Source of the DNA: an uncultured bacterium
Lineage (GTDB): Bacteria > Bacteroidota > Bacteroidia > Bacteroidales > Bacteroidaceae
Assembly: GCA_905216025.1 (NCBI GenBank)
Contig: CAJMSE010000023.1
Location: 1 to 53,561, forward strand
DNA length: 53,561 nt
Direction of reading: 5' to 3'
Positions 7,228-16,500 of this stretch are shown piece by piece (positions within the stretch are counted from its first letter, which is position 1; each line of letters begins with the position of its first letter). The position numbers and the translations under genes were made by a program. Below the pieces are notes generated by a model. The model worked only from the letters and a program-made list of their open reading frames with translations, did no database searches and was not told where the DNA came from.

Positions 7228-8681
7228 GACGGATATTAGTTTTAATAGTCATGGCATTCTCCTTAGCCGCCAATGCACAGATAAAGATGATGATTCACCT
7301 GAGCGGCGGCGACGTGAAGATATACGACAAGACCGATGTGGACAGCGTGACATACGACGTGCAGGAGAACATCGACAAGCACAACGGCCACGAGGCGGTA
7401 GACCTCGGACTGCCATCGGGACTGAAATGGGCCACATGCAACATCGGAGCCGACACGCCCGAGGGATACGGCGACATGTACGAATGGGGCGAGACGGAGA
7501 CGAGGACAAAGTACGGAGATGCTAACAAGTATATCGTCAGCGACAGGATCGTCAAGTATAACGTTAACGAGGAGCAGGGACCGGTAGACGGCAAGACCGT
7601 GCTCGACCAGGAAGACGACGTGGCCCACACGGCATGGGGCGGCACATGGCGCATGCCCACACGCGAAGAGGCTGACGAGCTGTGCAGCAACTGCAACCAG
7701 AAGGAAGAGAACATAGACGGCATAAAGGGCACGAGATTCACCGGGCCGAACGGCAACAGCATCTTCATGCCGCTCTCCGGATTCAGCATCGGAAGCAGCC
7801 GGACAAGCGCCGGAGGCGTGGGCTACTACTGGACGGCATCGTTATTCGACAGCTTCGACTGCACATACGCCTACATCCTGAAACTGACAGGCAGTTCCGG
7901 AGAGACCAGCTGGCAGATGCGCCGTGACGGATGCGCCGTGAGGGCCGTCCTCGCCGGCGAGCAGACAGCCGGCACGCAGGAGATAATGAAGGTGCACCGC
8001 AGCAACGGGGCTGTGGACGTTTACGAGATTGCAGCCGTGGACAGCGTGATATTCAACACCATGTATGACAACAGTAAATACAACGGACACGAGTTTGTCG
8101 ACCTCGGACTGCCCTCGGGCCTGAAATGGGCGGCATGCAACGTCGGCGCAAACGCTCCCGAGGAATACGGCAACTACTACGAATGGGGCGAAACGGCACC
8201 AAGAGACGAATACACCAGAACCAACAAGTACTTCGCCGACGACTTCAGCGAGACGGACGCACTGCTCAAATACAACGTGAACAGCCTGCAGGGGAACGTC
8301 GATAACAAGACCGTGCTCGACCCGGAAGACGACGCGGCGCACGTGGCATGGGGCGGCGCATGGCGCATGCCCACGGACGGGGAGCATCAGGAGCTGCGCA
8401 ACAACTGCAGATGGGAAGAGACGACGCTGAACGGAGTGAACGTGACGAAGATAACAGGGCCTAACGGAAACTGCATCTACCTGCCCTATACGGGCCACCG
8501 CGTCTACGGCGAAACGGTGGATGAGGGCACGGAGGGCTACTACTGGACCTCGACGCTGAAGACAAAGGCAGGAGAAGACTGGCTCGACTACTGCTCGTTT
8601 GCAGAATTTTTCAGCGTCCCCTACGCCCTCGGCTCGCTCCACAGGTCGACAGGAGCCACAATAAGGGCCGTCGCCGAATAG
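7224..8681 (+). CDS. Secreted protein with two Fibrobacter-type paralogous (FISUMP-like) domains
   Basis: A 485-residue protein with a signal peptide (MRRILVLIVMAFSLAANAQ) and two tandem copies of one domain at about 53-247 and 290-485. Each copy has GHExVDLGLPSGLKWAxCN, then YEWGET, a WGGxWRMPT segment, GPNGNxI, GYYWT, and a terminal RAV segment. This signature is the domain called the Fibrobacter succinogenes major paralogous domain, common in Bacteroidota surface proteins and of unknown molecular role. Each copy is preceded by a short DVKIYDKTDVDSV-like repeat also present in the upstream 158-aa protein. The 4-bp overlap with that gene fixes the start. A bidirectional terminator follows. 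Confidence 0.75.
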   Translation: MRRILVLIVMAFSLAANAQIKMMIHLSGGDVKIYDKTDVDSVTYDVQENIDKHNGHEAVDLGLPSGLKWATCNIGADTPEGYGDMYEWGETETRTKYGDANKYIVSDRIVKYNVNEEQGPVDGKTVLDQEDDVAHTAWGGTWRMPTREEADELCSNCNQKEENIDGIKGTRFTGPNGNSIFMPLSGFSIGSSRTSAGGVGYYWTASLFDSFDCTYAYILKLTGSSGETSWQMRRDGCAVRAVLAGEQTAGTQEIMKVHRSNGAVDVYEIAAVDSVIFNTMYDNSKYNGHEFVDLGLPSGLKWAACNVGANAPEEYGNYYEWGETAPRDEYTRTNKYFADDFSETDALLKYNVNSLQGNVDNKTVLDPEDDAAHVAWGGAWRMPTDGEHQELRNNCRWEETTLNGVNVTKITGPNGNCIYLPYTGHRVYGETVDEGTEGYYWTSTLKTKAGEDWLDYCSFAEFFSVPYALGSLHRSTGATIRAVAE

Positions 8682-8688
8682 ACAAAAA

Positions 8689-8740
8689 GCAATCCGTGCA
8701 CAGGGCTTCACCAGCCGCCGGTGCACGGATTGCTTTTTTA
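8689..8740. terminator. Bidirectional terminator between convergent operons
   Basis: A 13-bp perfect stem (8689-8701 with 8721-8733) has a 19-base loop, T-rich on the plus side (8734-8740) and A-rich on the left (8684-8688). It can therefore end both the plus operon and minus-strand guaA. Confidence 0.9.
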
Positions 8741-8784
8741 TTTCATGCCTGATGCCGCCCAAGGCATCGCAGGCAGGAGCGGCA

Positions 8785-10395
8785 TCACTCCCACTCTATC
8801 GTTGATGGCGGTTTCGACGATATGTCATAGCATACGCGGTTGACGCCGCGCACCTTGTTTATTATCTCGTTGGACACCTTTGCCATGAAATCGTAAGGCA
8901 GGTGGGCCCAGTCGGCCGTCATGGCGTCGGTGCTGGTCACGGCACGCAGCGCCACGGGATTCTCGTACGTACGCTCGTCGCCCATCACGCCCACGGAGCG
9001 CACGGTGGAAAGCAGCACGGCGCCGGCCTGCCATATCTGGTCGTAGAGCGACACCTCTATCTCGCCGTCGTTCATCGCTGCCGGCACGCCCGCGGCAAGC
9101 ACCTTGCGGGCCTCCTCGCCGGAGAGGCGCACCTTATAGTCGCGCAGTCCGCGGATGTAGATGTCGTCGGCATCCTGCAATACGCGCACCTTCTCACGGG
9201 TGATGTCGCCGAGGATGCGCACGGCAAGGCCAGGTCCGGGGAAGGGATGGCGGGTGATGAGATGCTCGGGCATGCCGAGCTGACGGCCCACGCGGCGCAC
9301 TTCGTCCTTGAAGAGCCATTTGAGAGGCTCGCAGAGCTGCAGGTGCATCTCCTCGGGGAGTCCGCCGACGTTGTGGTGACTCTTTATCACCTTGCCCGTG
9401 ATGTTAAGGCTCTCGATGCGGTCGGGGTATATAGTGCCCTGCGCGAGCCACTTCGCACCAGTGATTTTCTTTGCCTCGGCATTGAACACCTCCACGAAGT
9501 CGCGGCCTATTATCTTGCGCTTCTGCTCGGGATCGGTGACTCCGGCAAGGTCGCCGAAGAACTTTTCGCTGGCATCCACGCCGATGACGTTGAGGCCGAG
9601 GCACTCGTAGTCGCGCATCACATCGCGGAACTCGTTTTTACGGAGCATGCCGTGGTCTACGAAGATGCAGGTGAGATTCTTGCCGATGGCGCGGTTAAGC
9701 AGCACGGCAGCCACCGACGAGTCAACGCCGCCGGAGAGACCGAGGATGACGCGGTCATCGCCGACCTGCTGCTTCAGCTCTGCCACGGTGGTGTCTACGA
9801 ACGAGGCGGCGCTCCAGTCCTGCTTTGAGCCGCAGATGCCGACAACGAAATTGCGGAGCAGCTGTGTGCCCTGAACTGTGTGGAACACCTCGGGATGGAA
9901 CTGTACGGCCCATACCGGCATGTCCTTGGCGGCATAAGCGGCATATCTAACGTCGGCCGTCGATGCTATGCAGCCGAATCCTTCGGGGATGGCGGTGATG
10001 GTGTCGCCGTGGCTCATCCACACCTGCGACTTGTCGTCGAAGCCATTGAAGAGCGGGTTCTCCCTGTCGAACGTCTCGAGATGGGCACGGCCGTACTCGC
10101 GCGAGTCGGCCTTCTCAACCTTTCCGCCGAGCGTGTGCGAGATGAACTGCGCCCCGTAGCAGATGCCGAGCACGGGCAGGCGGCCCACAAACTGGCTCAG
10201 GTCTACCTTGAACGCCTCGGGGTCGTGCACCGAATAGGGCGAACCGCTAAGGATAACGCCGATCACAGAGGGGTCGTCCTTCGGGAACTTGTTGTACGGA
10301 AGAATCTCGCAGAAGGTGTCGAGCTCGCGGACGCGGCGGCCGATGAGCTGCGTGGTCTGCGAACCGAAGTCGAGAATGATAATCTTCTGTTGCAT
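8785..10395 (-). CDS. guaA: GMP synthase (glutamine-hydrolysing)
   Basis: GuaA converts XMP, ATP and glutamine to GMP. In this 536-residue protein the class I glutaminase half carries GSPYSVHD near 51, the nucleophile Cys79 in GICYGAQ, and His167/Glu169 in QFHPEVFH. The synthetase half has the PP-loop SGGVDSS at 221-227 and ends with the conserved KPPSTIEWE dimerisation/XMP-binding tail. It is somewhat longer than the E. coli enzyme but all key residues are present. It is last in a minus-strand run after the MurU-like gene, with a 96-bp gap that contains a small CCGGTGGCATGCACCGG palindrome-like motif. Confidence 0.97.
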   Translation of the reverse strand: MQQKIIILDFGSQTTQLIGRRVRELDTFCEILPYNKFPKDDPSVIGVILSGSPYSVHDPEAFKVDLSQFVGRLPVLGICYGAQFISHTLGGKVEKADSREYGRAHLETFDRENPLFNGFDDKSQVWMSHGDTITAIPEGFGCIASTADVRYAAYAAKDMPVWAVQFHPEVFHTVQGTQLLRNFVVGICGSKQDWSAASFVDTTVAELKQQVGDDRVILGLSGGVDSSVAAVLLNRAIGKNLTCIFVDHGMLRKNEFRDVMRDYECLGLNVIGVDASEKFFGDLAGVTDPEQKRKIIGRDFVEVFNAEAKKITGAKWLAQGTIYPDRIESLNITGKVIKSHHNVGGLPEEMHLQLCEPLKWLFKDEVRRVGRQLGMPEHLITRHPFPGPGLAVRILGDITREKVRVLQDADDIYIRGLRDYKVRLSGEEARKVLAAGVPAAMNDGEIEVSLYDQIWQAGAVLLSTVRSVGVMGDERTYENPVALRAVTSTDAMTADWAHLPYDFMAKVSNEIINKVRGVNRVCYDISSKPPSTIEWE

Positions 10396-10491
10396 ATCTG
10401 TTGTTTATGAGTTAGAGGAGGCGATGGATTCCGGTGGCATGCACCGGCGGTCCGTCGCTCCATTGTTTATATATTGTTATTTCCTATTTCT

Positions 10492-11235
10492 TCAGTCGCT
10501 GTAATACGGAACGCTGCGCACGAACTCCTCGGCCTCGTCCAGCATGCCCAGCTTACCCACGTCCATGAGGCGCAGGCCGTCGTCGGCGCATCCGCGAATC
10601 GCCACCTTGTCGCACACGCTAAGGTAGAAGTCTATTATGCCGAACTTGTCGGGGAACATGTCGAACAGCGGGAAAAGGCGGGGAGAAAACAGGTGGATGC
10701 CCGAGAAGGCATAGCGGCGTGCGCTTGAAGTGACCTCGGCGGGGTAAGGGCTGCGCACCTCGCCCGTGGCGGTGTTCGTCCAGCCTACTAAGCGCATGCC
10801 GTCGTCAAAGAGCAGGTAGCGGGTGGTGCTGCGTTCGCTGACCAGCAGCGTGGCATCGTTGGCGGCATTGGCGGCGTAAAAGGCTGTGAGATCTACGTTG
10901 CTGAGAATGTCAACGTTGTGTATGAGTATCGGTGAAGAGGGGTCGAAGAGTCCGGCGGCGGCCTTGATGCCTCCTCCGGTGTCGAGCAGCATGTCTGTCT
11001 CGTCGCTCACCCGGATGTCCATGCCGAAGCCGGCGTTTGCACTCAGGAAATCCGTTATCTGCGAAGCGAAGTGATGCACGTTGACCACCACCCTGTCCGC
11101 GCCGGCCGCCTTCAGCCTCATCAGAGTGTGTTCCAGCAGCGTGCGCCCGCCCACGGGCACGAGAGCCTTCGGCCGCGTGTCTGTCAACGGTCTGAGCCGG
11201 GTACCGAGTCCGGCTGCGAATATCATTGCCTGCAT
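10492..11235 (-). CDS. Sugar-1-phosphate nucleotidyltransferase, MurU-like
   Basis: A Rossmann-type nucleotidyltransferase of about 247 residues. It begins MQAMIFAAGLGTRLRPLTD, the signature loop of the NTP-transferase family, followed by RPKALVPVGG with the conserved Lys. The start at 11235 fits the family N-terminus; the longer frame to 11307 overlaps the preceding gene and adds an unlikely extension. The upstream neighbour two genes back is an AmgK-like sugar kinase fused to RapZ-C. By analogy with the AmgK-MurU pathway this enzyme would make UDP-MurNAc from MurNAc-1-phosphate in cell-wall recycling. That role is inferred from context; a mannose-1-phosphate guanylyltransferase-like activity is the main alternative. 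Confidence 0.8.
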   Translation of the reverse strand: MQAMIFAAGLGTRLRPLTDTRPKALVPVGGRTLLEHTLMRLKAAGADRVVVNVHHFASQITDFLSANAGFGMDIRVSDETDMLLDTGGGIKAAAGLFDPSSPILIHNVDILSNVDLTAFYAANAANDATLLVSERSTTRYLLFDDGMRLVGWTNTATGEVRSPYPAEVTSSARRYAFSGIHLFSPRLFPLFDMFPDKFGIIDFYLSVCDKVAIRGCADDGLRLMDVGKLGMLDEAEEFVRSVPYYSD

Positions 11236-11290
11236 CATCTGTTTATTACTGTTGTCTGACAAACTATAAATATCCGGGGATGTCCTTACG

Positions 11291-11644
11291 TCATTCCTGC
11301 TGCTCAATCTCTGCTATATACCTGGCAATGGATTCCCGCAAAGGCAGCAGGTCGTTGGTATATATCAGCAGTTTATCACGGTTTGCAGACTCGACGGCGT
11401 ATGGTTCGAGCGTTCCATCCTCAACGAGATCCACGTTGCAGCCGAGCTTTTCCTTCAGCTCGCGCCACATACGCGCATACGTCAGCAGCGTCACGGGCTT
11501 GCCGTCACGGCAGAACTGCACCAGCAAGTCCACATCGCTCTGTGCCGTCTCCTCGCCTCTGGCGTAAGATCCGAACAGCCAAACCCTCTGCACCGGCTGG
11601 GTGGAGAAGTATCGCCTCATGGTCTTTATCTTGCTGTCATCCAT
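11291..11644 (-). CDS. Lone MNT-type nucleotidyltransferase domain protein
   Basis: A protein of about 117 residues with the minimal nucleotidyltransferase signature: VWLFGSYARGEETAQSDVDLLV carries GSYARG and the DVD metal pair, and a later NVDLVEDG may give the third acidic residue. This family includes MntA antitoxins, which AMPylate HepT toxins. No HepT (HEPN) gene is adjacent, so it is either an orphan or serves another role. The ATG at 11644 is preferred to 11656 because a -7 box (TATTTTTG at 11668-11675, minus) leaves little room for the longer form. It sits between the kinase-RapZ gene and the MurU-like gene on the same strand. Confidence 0.75.
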   Translation of the reverse strand: MDDSKIKTMRRYFSTQPVQRVWLFGSYARGEETAQSDVDLLVQFCRDGKPVTLLTYARMWRELKEKLGCNVDLVEDGTLEPYAVESANRDKLLIYTNDLLPLRESIARYIAEIEQQE

Positions 11645-11667
11645 AATCTCATGCACCTTTTATTCTG

Positions 11668-11703
11668 CAAAAATACACAAAATCGGTTAGTCTGGCAAAT
11701 ATA
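11668..11703 (-). promoter_or_regulatory. Two candidate -7 boxes for the MNT/MurU/guaA run
   Basis: Minus-strand TATTTTTG (11668-11675) and TATATTTG (11696-11703) both match TAnnTTTG upstream of the nucleotidyltransferase gene. Confidence 0.4.
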
Positions 11704-11753
11704 TCCTTTCTTTTTAGCGGCGCACCGGCGGCAAAGCTGATGTCAAGCGACTG

Positions 11754-13289
11754 CTACTTTGCAGGCAGAACGCTCTCGATGCCCTGCTCACGGTGGCACA
11801 CATGCACCTCCACGCCGTAGCGGCTGTTGATGTATTCGGCCAGATGCTGCGCCGAGTAGACGCTGCGGTGCTGGCCGCCGGTGCACCCGAACGAGAACAT
11901 CAGACTGGTGAAACCGCGCTGGATATAGCGCTTCACATGCGCGTCGGCCAGCTTATAGACGCTGTCGAGGAAGGTGAGTATCTCCCCGTCATCCTCGAGA
12001 AAGCGGATGACGGGCTCGTCGAGACCGGTCAATTTCTTGTAAGGCTCGTACCGTCCGGGGTTGTGGGTGGAGCGGCAGTCGAACACGTAGCCGCCGCCGT
12101 TGCCCGACTCGTCGGCCGGAATGCCCTTGCGATATGAGAAACTGAACACGCGGACCACAAGCGGGCCCTTGCCGTCGTACTTCGAGAACGTGGCCGGGCC
12201 GTCCTGCGGGTGCGCCTCGTAGACGTTGCGGTCTGTCGTGCGGTAGCCGTCGGAGCGCGTCGTGGCGGGCTGCTCTATGCGGGCGAACTGCGGAAGCTCG
12301 GTCAGCCGGCGCAGCATGTCCGTCATATAAGGATACGGGAAGCAGTCGAGCTGCAGCAGCTCGCGCAGGTTCTGTATGGCCGCAGGTATTGAGTCGATGA
12401 AGTGGCGCTTGCGCTCGAAGTAGCCGCGGAAGCCGTATGCCCCGAGCACCTGAAGCGTGCGGAAGAGCACGAAGAGGCTGAGGCGGTTGACAAAATGGCG
12501 CACCGGCGGCACCTCGGTATAGCGCTTCAGCGACTCGTAATACTCCGAGACGAGCTCGCGGCGCAGCTTATGCGGATATTTCGCCGATGCCTGCCATAGG
12601 AACGAGGCCACGTCGTAGTAGTAAGGACCGCGCCGGCCGCCCTGGAAGTCGATGAACCAGGGATTGCCCGCGGCGTCGAGCATGACATTGCGCGCCTGGA
12701 AGTCGCGGTAGAGGAAGCTGTCGCACTTCTCCGACGTGAGGTCTTTGGCAAACAGGCGGAAGTTGGCCTCGAGCTTCAGCTCGTGGAAGTCGAGCTCGGT
12801 GGCCTTCAGAAAACAGTACTTGAAGTAGTTGAGGTCAAAGAGCACGCTGTCCTCGTCGAACTCGGGCTGCGGGTAGCACTGGCTGAAGTCGAGCCCGCGG
12901 GCACCCCGCAGCTGTATGTTCGGCAACTCGCGGATGGTCCGCACGAGCAGTTCCTTCTCCTGAAGGGTGTACCGCCCGCCGGCAGCGCGTCCGCCGGCGA
13001 TGGCATCGAAGAGCGACACCGATCCGAGATCGGTCTGAAGATAGCGCAGCTCGTCGCTGCTCACGGCCAGTATGTGCGGCACGGAGAGGCGCCGCTTGGT
13101 GAAGTGGTTGGCAAGGTAGACGAACGCATGGTTCTCATCCCGGCTCGTGCCGACCACCCCGACAACCGTCGAGCCGTCGGTAGCCGTCAGCCTGTAATAG
13201 TCGCGGTTGCTCCCGGCCATGGGCAGCTTCTCCGTCTCAGACGGGTCGGCGCCGGCCCACTGCCTGTATAGTTCCAGTAGTTTATCCAT
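11754..13289 (-). CDS. Fusion of aminoglycoside-phosphotransferase-like sugar kinase (AmgK-like) and RapZ C-terminal domain
   Basis: A 511-residue fusion. Residues about 1-340 form an APH-fold kinase. LYRDFQARNVM gives the catalytic-loop Asp and Asn, and WFIDFQGGRRGPYYYD gives the metal-binding Asp. Residues about 370-511 match the RapZ C-terminal domain: VVRVFSFSYRKGIP, VFDCRSTHNPGR and the hallmark FGCTGGQHRSV. The N-terminal P-loop domain of canonical RapZ is absent. In Proteobacteria RapZ-C binds GlcN6P, and AmgK phosphorylates MurNAc/GlcNAc at the anomeric position. With the MurU-like gene nearby, a MurNAc-recycling kinase with an attached aminosugar sensor is plausible. The start at 13289 is used because the upstream ATG (13313) lies before a -7 box. 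Confidence 0.85.
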   Translation of the reverse strand: MDKLLELYRQWAGADPSETEKLPMAGSNRDYYRLTATDGSTVVGVVGTSRDENHAFVYLANHFTKRRLSVPHILAVSSDELRYLQTDLGSVSLFDAIAGGRAAGGRYTLQEKELLVRTIRELPNIQLRGARGLDFSQCYPQPEFDEDSVLFDLNYFKYCFLKATELDFHELKLEANFRLFAKDLTSEKCDSFLYRDFQARNVMLDAAGNPWFIDFQGGRRGPYYYDVASFLWQASAKYPHKLRRELVSEYYESLKRYTEVPPVRHFVNRLSLFVLFRTLQVLGAYGFRGYFERKRHFIDSIPAAIQNLRELLQLDCFPYPYMTDMLRRLTELPQFARIEQPATTRSDGYRTTDRNVYEAHPQDGPATFSKYDGKGPLVVRVFSFSYRKGIPADESGNGGGYVFDCRSTHNPGRYEPYKKLTGLDEPVIRFLEDDGEILTFLDSVYKLADAHVKRYIQRGFTSLMFSFGCTGGQHRSVYSAQHLAEYINSRYGVEVHVCHREQGIESVLPAK

Positions 13290-13299
13290 AACGATGGTG

Positions 13300-13329
13300 C
13301 AAAGATAGTGCAAATAGCGTGAAGCGCAA
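13300..13329 (-). promoter_or_regulatory. Promoter of the kinase-RapZ gene
   Basis: On the minus strand TTG (13329-13327), 19 bp, then TATCTTTG (13307-13300). The -7 box ends about 10 bp before the ATG at 13289, implying a very short leader. Confidence 0.65.
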
Positions 13330-13429
13330 AGGGTTGCGACGACTTTTTAACCTTGCGGCGGACCGTCAAGCGATACACGGCGGGCTATCAGACAAGAGGG
13401 AAACGGAAGATGACGGGTAATCTGACGGA

Positions 13430-13472
13430 AGGAAAACGAAAGGATGCGGCCTCCCTGCCGGAAGCCGCATCC
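13430..13472 (-). terminator. Terminator of the large adhesin-like gene
   Basis: On the minus strand a 9-bp GC-rich stem (13464-13472 with 13442-13450) is followed by a T-rich tract, 30 bp after the stop of the next upstream minus gene. Confidence 0.75.
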
Positions 13473-13501
13473 CTTATATGTATAATATGTATGCGCGGAG
13501 A

Positions 13502-16500
13502 TTAGCGTACGACGGTCTTGAAGACAGCCTTGCCAACCTTAACGATATACACGCCGCTCTCTACCTTCACGCCTGTCTCGGCCTTGCCCTCGCCTGCATA
13601 GACGAGCTTGCCGCCGGCGGTGTAGATGCTTACGCTGCTGCCCTCAGCACCGGCAACAACCACTGAGTGGTCGGCGCCGTAGACGCGTACGGCCTTAGAG
13701 CTGATGCCGTCGATAGCGGTATCGACAACCGTGAGCTCTACGATGTTGGATATCTTAGACTCGCCCTTGTCGTAAACCACGGTCACAACGTATGAGTATG
13801 TGCCCTCGGCAACAGCCTTGTCGGTGTATGCCGGCTCGGCAACGGGCTCTGCGTTGAGCTTGACACCGTCGCGGTATACGTTGTAGCCGACAACTGCCAG
13901 GTCGCCGAATCCACTGACAGTCTCGTATGTCACGTCGTCAATCATCAGCATGAAGCTGCTTGAAGCGCATGAGCGGATAGCGAAATACTTGGCTCCTGCG
14001 GGCAGCTCGGCCGTATACTCGGTCCACTCTCCGGGAACAACCGATGCGGCCTTTGCAACTACAAAGTCCTTCGTGTCCTTGCTTCCGGTAGAGTACAGTA
14101 CCTCGATAGACTCGGGATACTCAGCCGAATAGCTCTTTGCATAGAACGAAACGGTCTGTGCATTGCCGCTGAGCGCGGGCGAGATAGCCCAGTCGTCCAC
14201 CTGTCCGTCGTCGTAACGGAACATAGAGGCAAGATACTTCGTGCCCGAATGAGCTTCAAACGACTCGTTCCATGTCTGGTCGTCGGTTACGTCGTGTACC
14301 CAGAACGAGCGGAGAGACTGTATCACCGGAGTGCCGTCAACATTGAAGTCGATGCCCTGGAAGCCACCTACCTCAGCGCCATCACCATCCACGAACGTCC
14401 ATTCTCCGGCCGCGGAGATAAAGCCTTCGTAGCTCTCGAAATCGTCGGTCACGGTCACGGGAGTCACAACACCCATGTCGGGCTCGCTCCATGTGAGGCT
14501 TACGTCACCTCCGTTCTGAGTTCCGGCAAGGTCGGTGACGGCGGGATAGCTTGTCGTATTGATAACGGTCTTGACGGTCTTGGTGGTGTCGTTGCTCTTG
14601 TCGGCATCGTCGGCAAACTCTATCACGGCCTTCCATACGAGCTCAGACGGAGACATCACGGTTGTCTTCTCGGTGAACTCGAACGTTGCCGTGGAATCGA
14701 TTGCAAGCTCGGTACCTGCGAGTGTCTGCACCTTAGCGTTGTTGCAGTAGAGTGCCACGTTGTAAGCACCTGCGGCAGCAGTTTTAGAACCCTGGTTCTC
14801 CACAGCCACGGCAATCTTCACGTCATCGCCGGCAGAAACCTTCGACGGTGCCGTGATGGCCTTTGCAGCAAGGTTGTTGTCAAGCTGGTTGTATACACGT
14901 ATCCTGTCGATATATGCGCTTCCCTCGGCAGCGAATGTGCCGGTGATGATTATGCGTACCCAGTCTTCATTTGCAAACTCAACCAGCGATACCGTTGCGG
15001 TAGCGAAGTCGGCACCAGCCGTAAAGGAGGCCACGGTCTTCTCGCCCTTCGGAGTGATTACGGTAACGGCCAAAGGAGTGGCAGCGTCGGCTGCATGGTC
15101 GAACGTGAGCACGGGGTTGGTCTTGCCGGCAAGGGCAATCTTACCCGACTGCAGGTTTATCCAACCGGCTGTTGCGGCATACATCTCGAAGCTGGTAGCG
15201 TCGTCCGAGCCCTTCGTGCCGATGTACAGGCCGCCCTCGGCAGCGCTATTGGCATCATCGGAAGCATATCCCCACCAGTAAGAGAGTTCGCCACCGGCAA
15301 CAGTCTCAAGGAAAGGCATCTCATAAGGAGCACCGGTGACAACGGCTGTATAGACATCCTCGCTCTCACCCGTTGTGTTCTCGGTTGTAACGGCAAAGTA
15401 GGTGAAGCCCTGTTCACCCTCGTTGGAGTTGTAATCAACAGTTGCTGAAGTCTCAGTCAGGCCTGTTGCGTAAGGATTGTCATAGTCCGTCATCGGGAAC
15501 TGCATGCCGAAGAAGTCAACAATCTCGACCGGATATACATTGTATTTGAAGTCGGCGGGATTCACGATGAATCCGTTTGCACCTTCTGTCGGAGCCGTCC
15601 AGGTGAGGCCTACGGAGCCGCTCTTGTCGGTTGCGGTGAGATTTTCCACTGCACCCGGAGTGTCATAGCCGATGTAAACCGTAGTCTCGGCTGCCTCACC
15701 GATGTGCTCACCATAAGAAGCAACCACCGAATAAGTGTGATAACCGGCCTCCGGTACATTGTTGTCAGCCACCTCAAGCTCTGTTCCGGCAGCCGTGGTC
15801 ATGGAGAATATAGTCTCTTCGCCGCGCTTAACGGCAACCTTTACCTTCTCCGTTATGTCTGCGCCGGCGATGGTCTTGTCAGGCACTGTGAACGTAATAT
15901 CAGCCTTGTTTGCGCCCTGTGCGTCGGCAACGACAGTGAGGTCGCTTACCGTTGCAGGGGCAGACTCGTCGACTTCGGCGATAGAGAAGTTGTCTACATA
16001 GAGGTAGAGCTTATTAGGATCGGATATTGCATGAACGGCGAGGTAGTATGTACCGTCTGCCTCTACCGTAAACGCCTTATTGCTGAGAGTCACAAAACTG
16101 CTCGATGGAAGCTCCGTAGGAGCTATTACGGGTATCGTGAGCTGCGAAGCCTTAGCCACTGTACCTGCAACGACCTCCACCCGCTCTACATAAGATGAGG
16201 TATAAGAAGCTGCATCTATAGAGACCTTATACTTCTTACCGGCCTTCAGCTCCATGCCCGGGAACACGAGATAGTCGTCTGAGTAATTAGTGGAATTGTA
16301 AATACAACGTGCCACTATGCTTCCGTTATCGTGCTTTGCGAACGAGAACGTGCTCTGGTCTTCGTTGGCATCATATATTGCGGCCTGCGCCTGCTCCTCT
16401 TCTGTCTCGAATGTATTGGTATAGGGAAGCTCTGCGGTAAGATCAGTGATGATGGGCTCCACATATTCCTTTTCATCTGCACTCAATACAACGTCTGAAT

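Noticed and set aside
7224..8681. Diversity-generating retroelement target protein
   Set aside because: The FISUMP-like domain resembles some C-type-lectin-like targets, but there is no reverse transcriptase or template repeat in the window.
11291..11644. Complete HepT-MntA toxin-antitoxin pair
   Set aside because: Only the MNT-type gene is present; neighbours are the MurU-like and kinase-RapZ genes.
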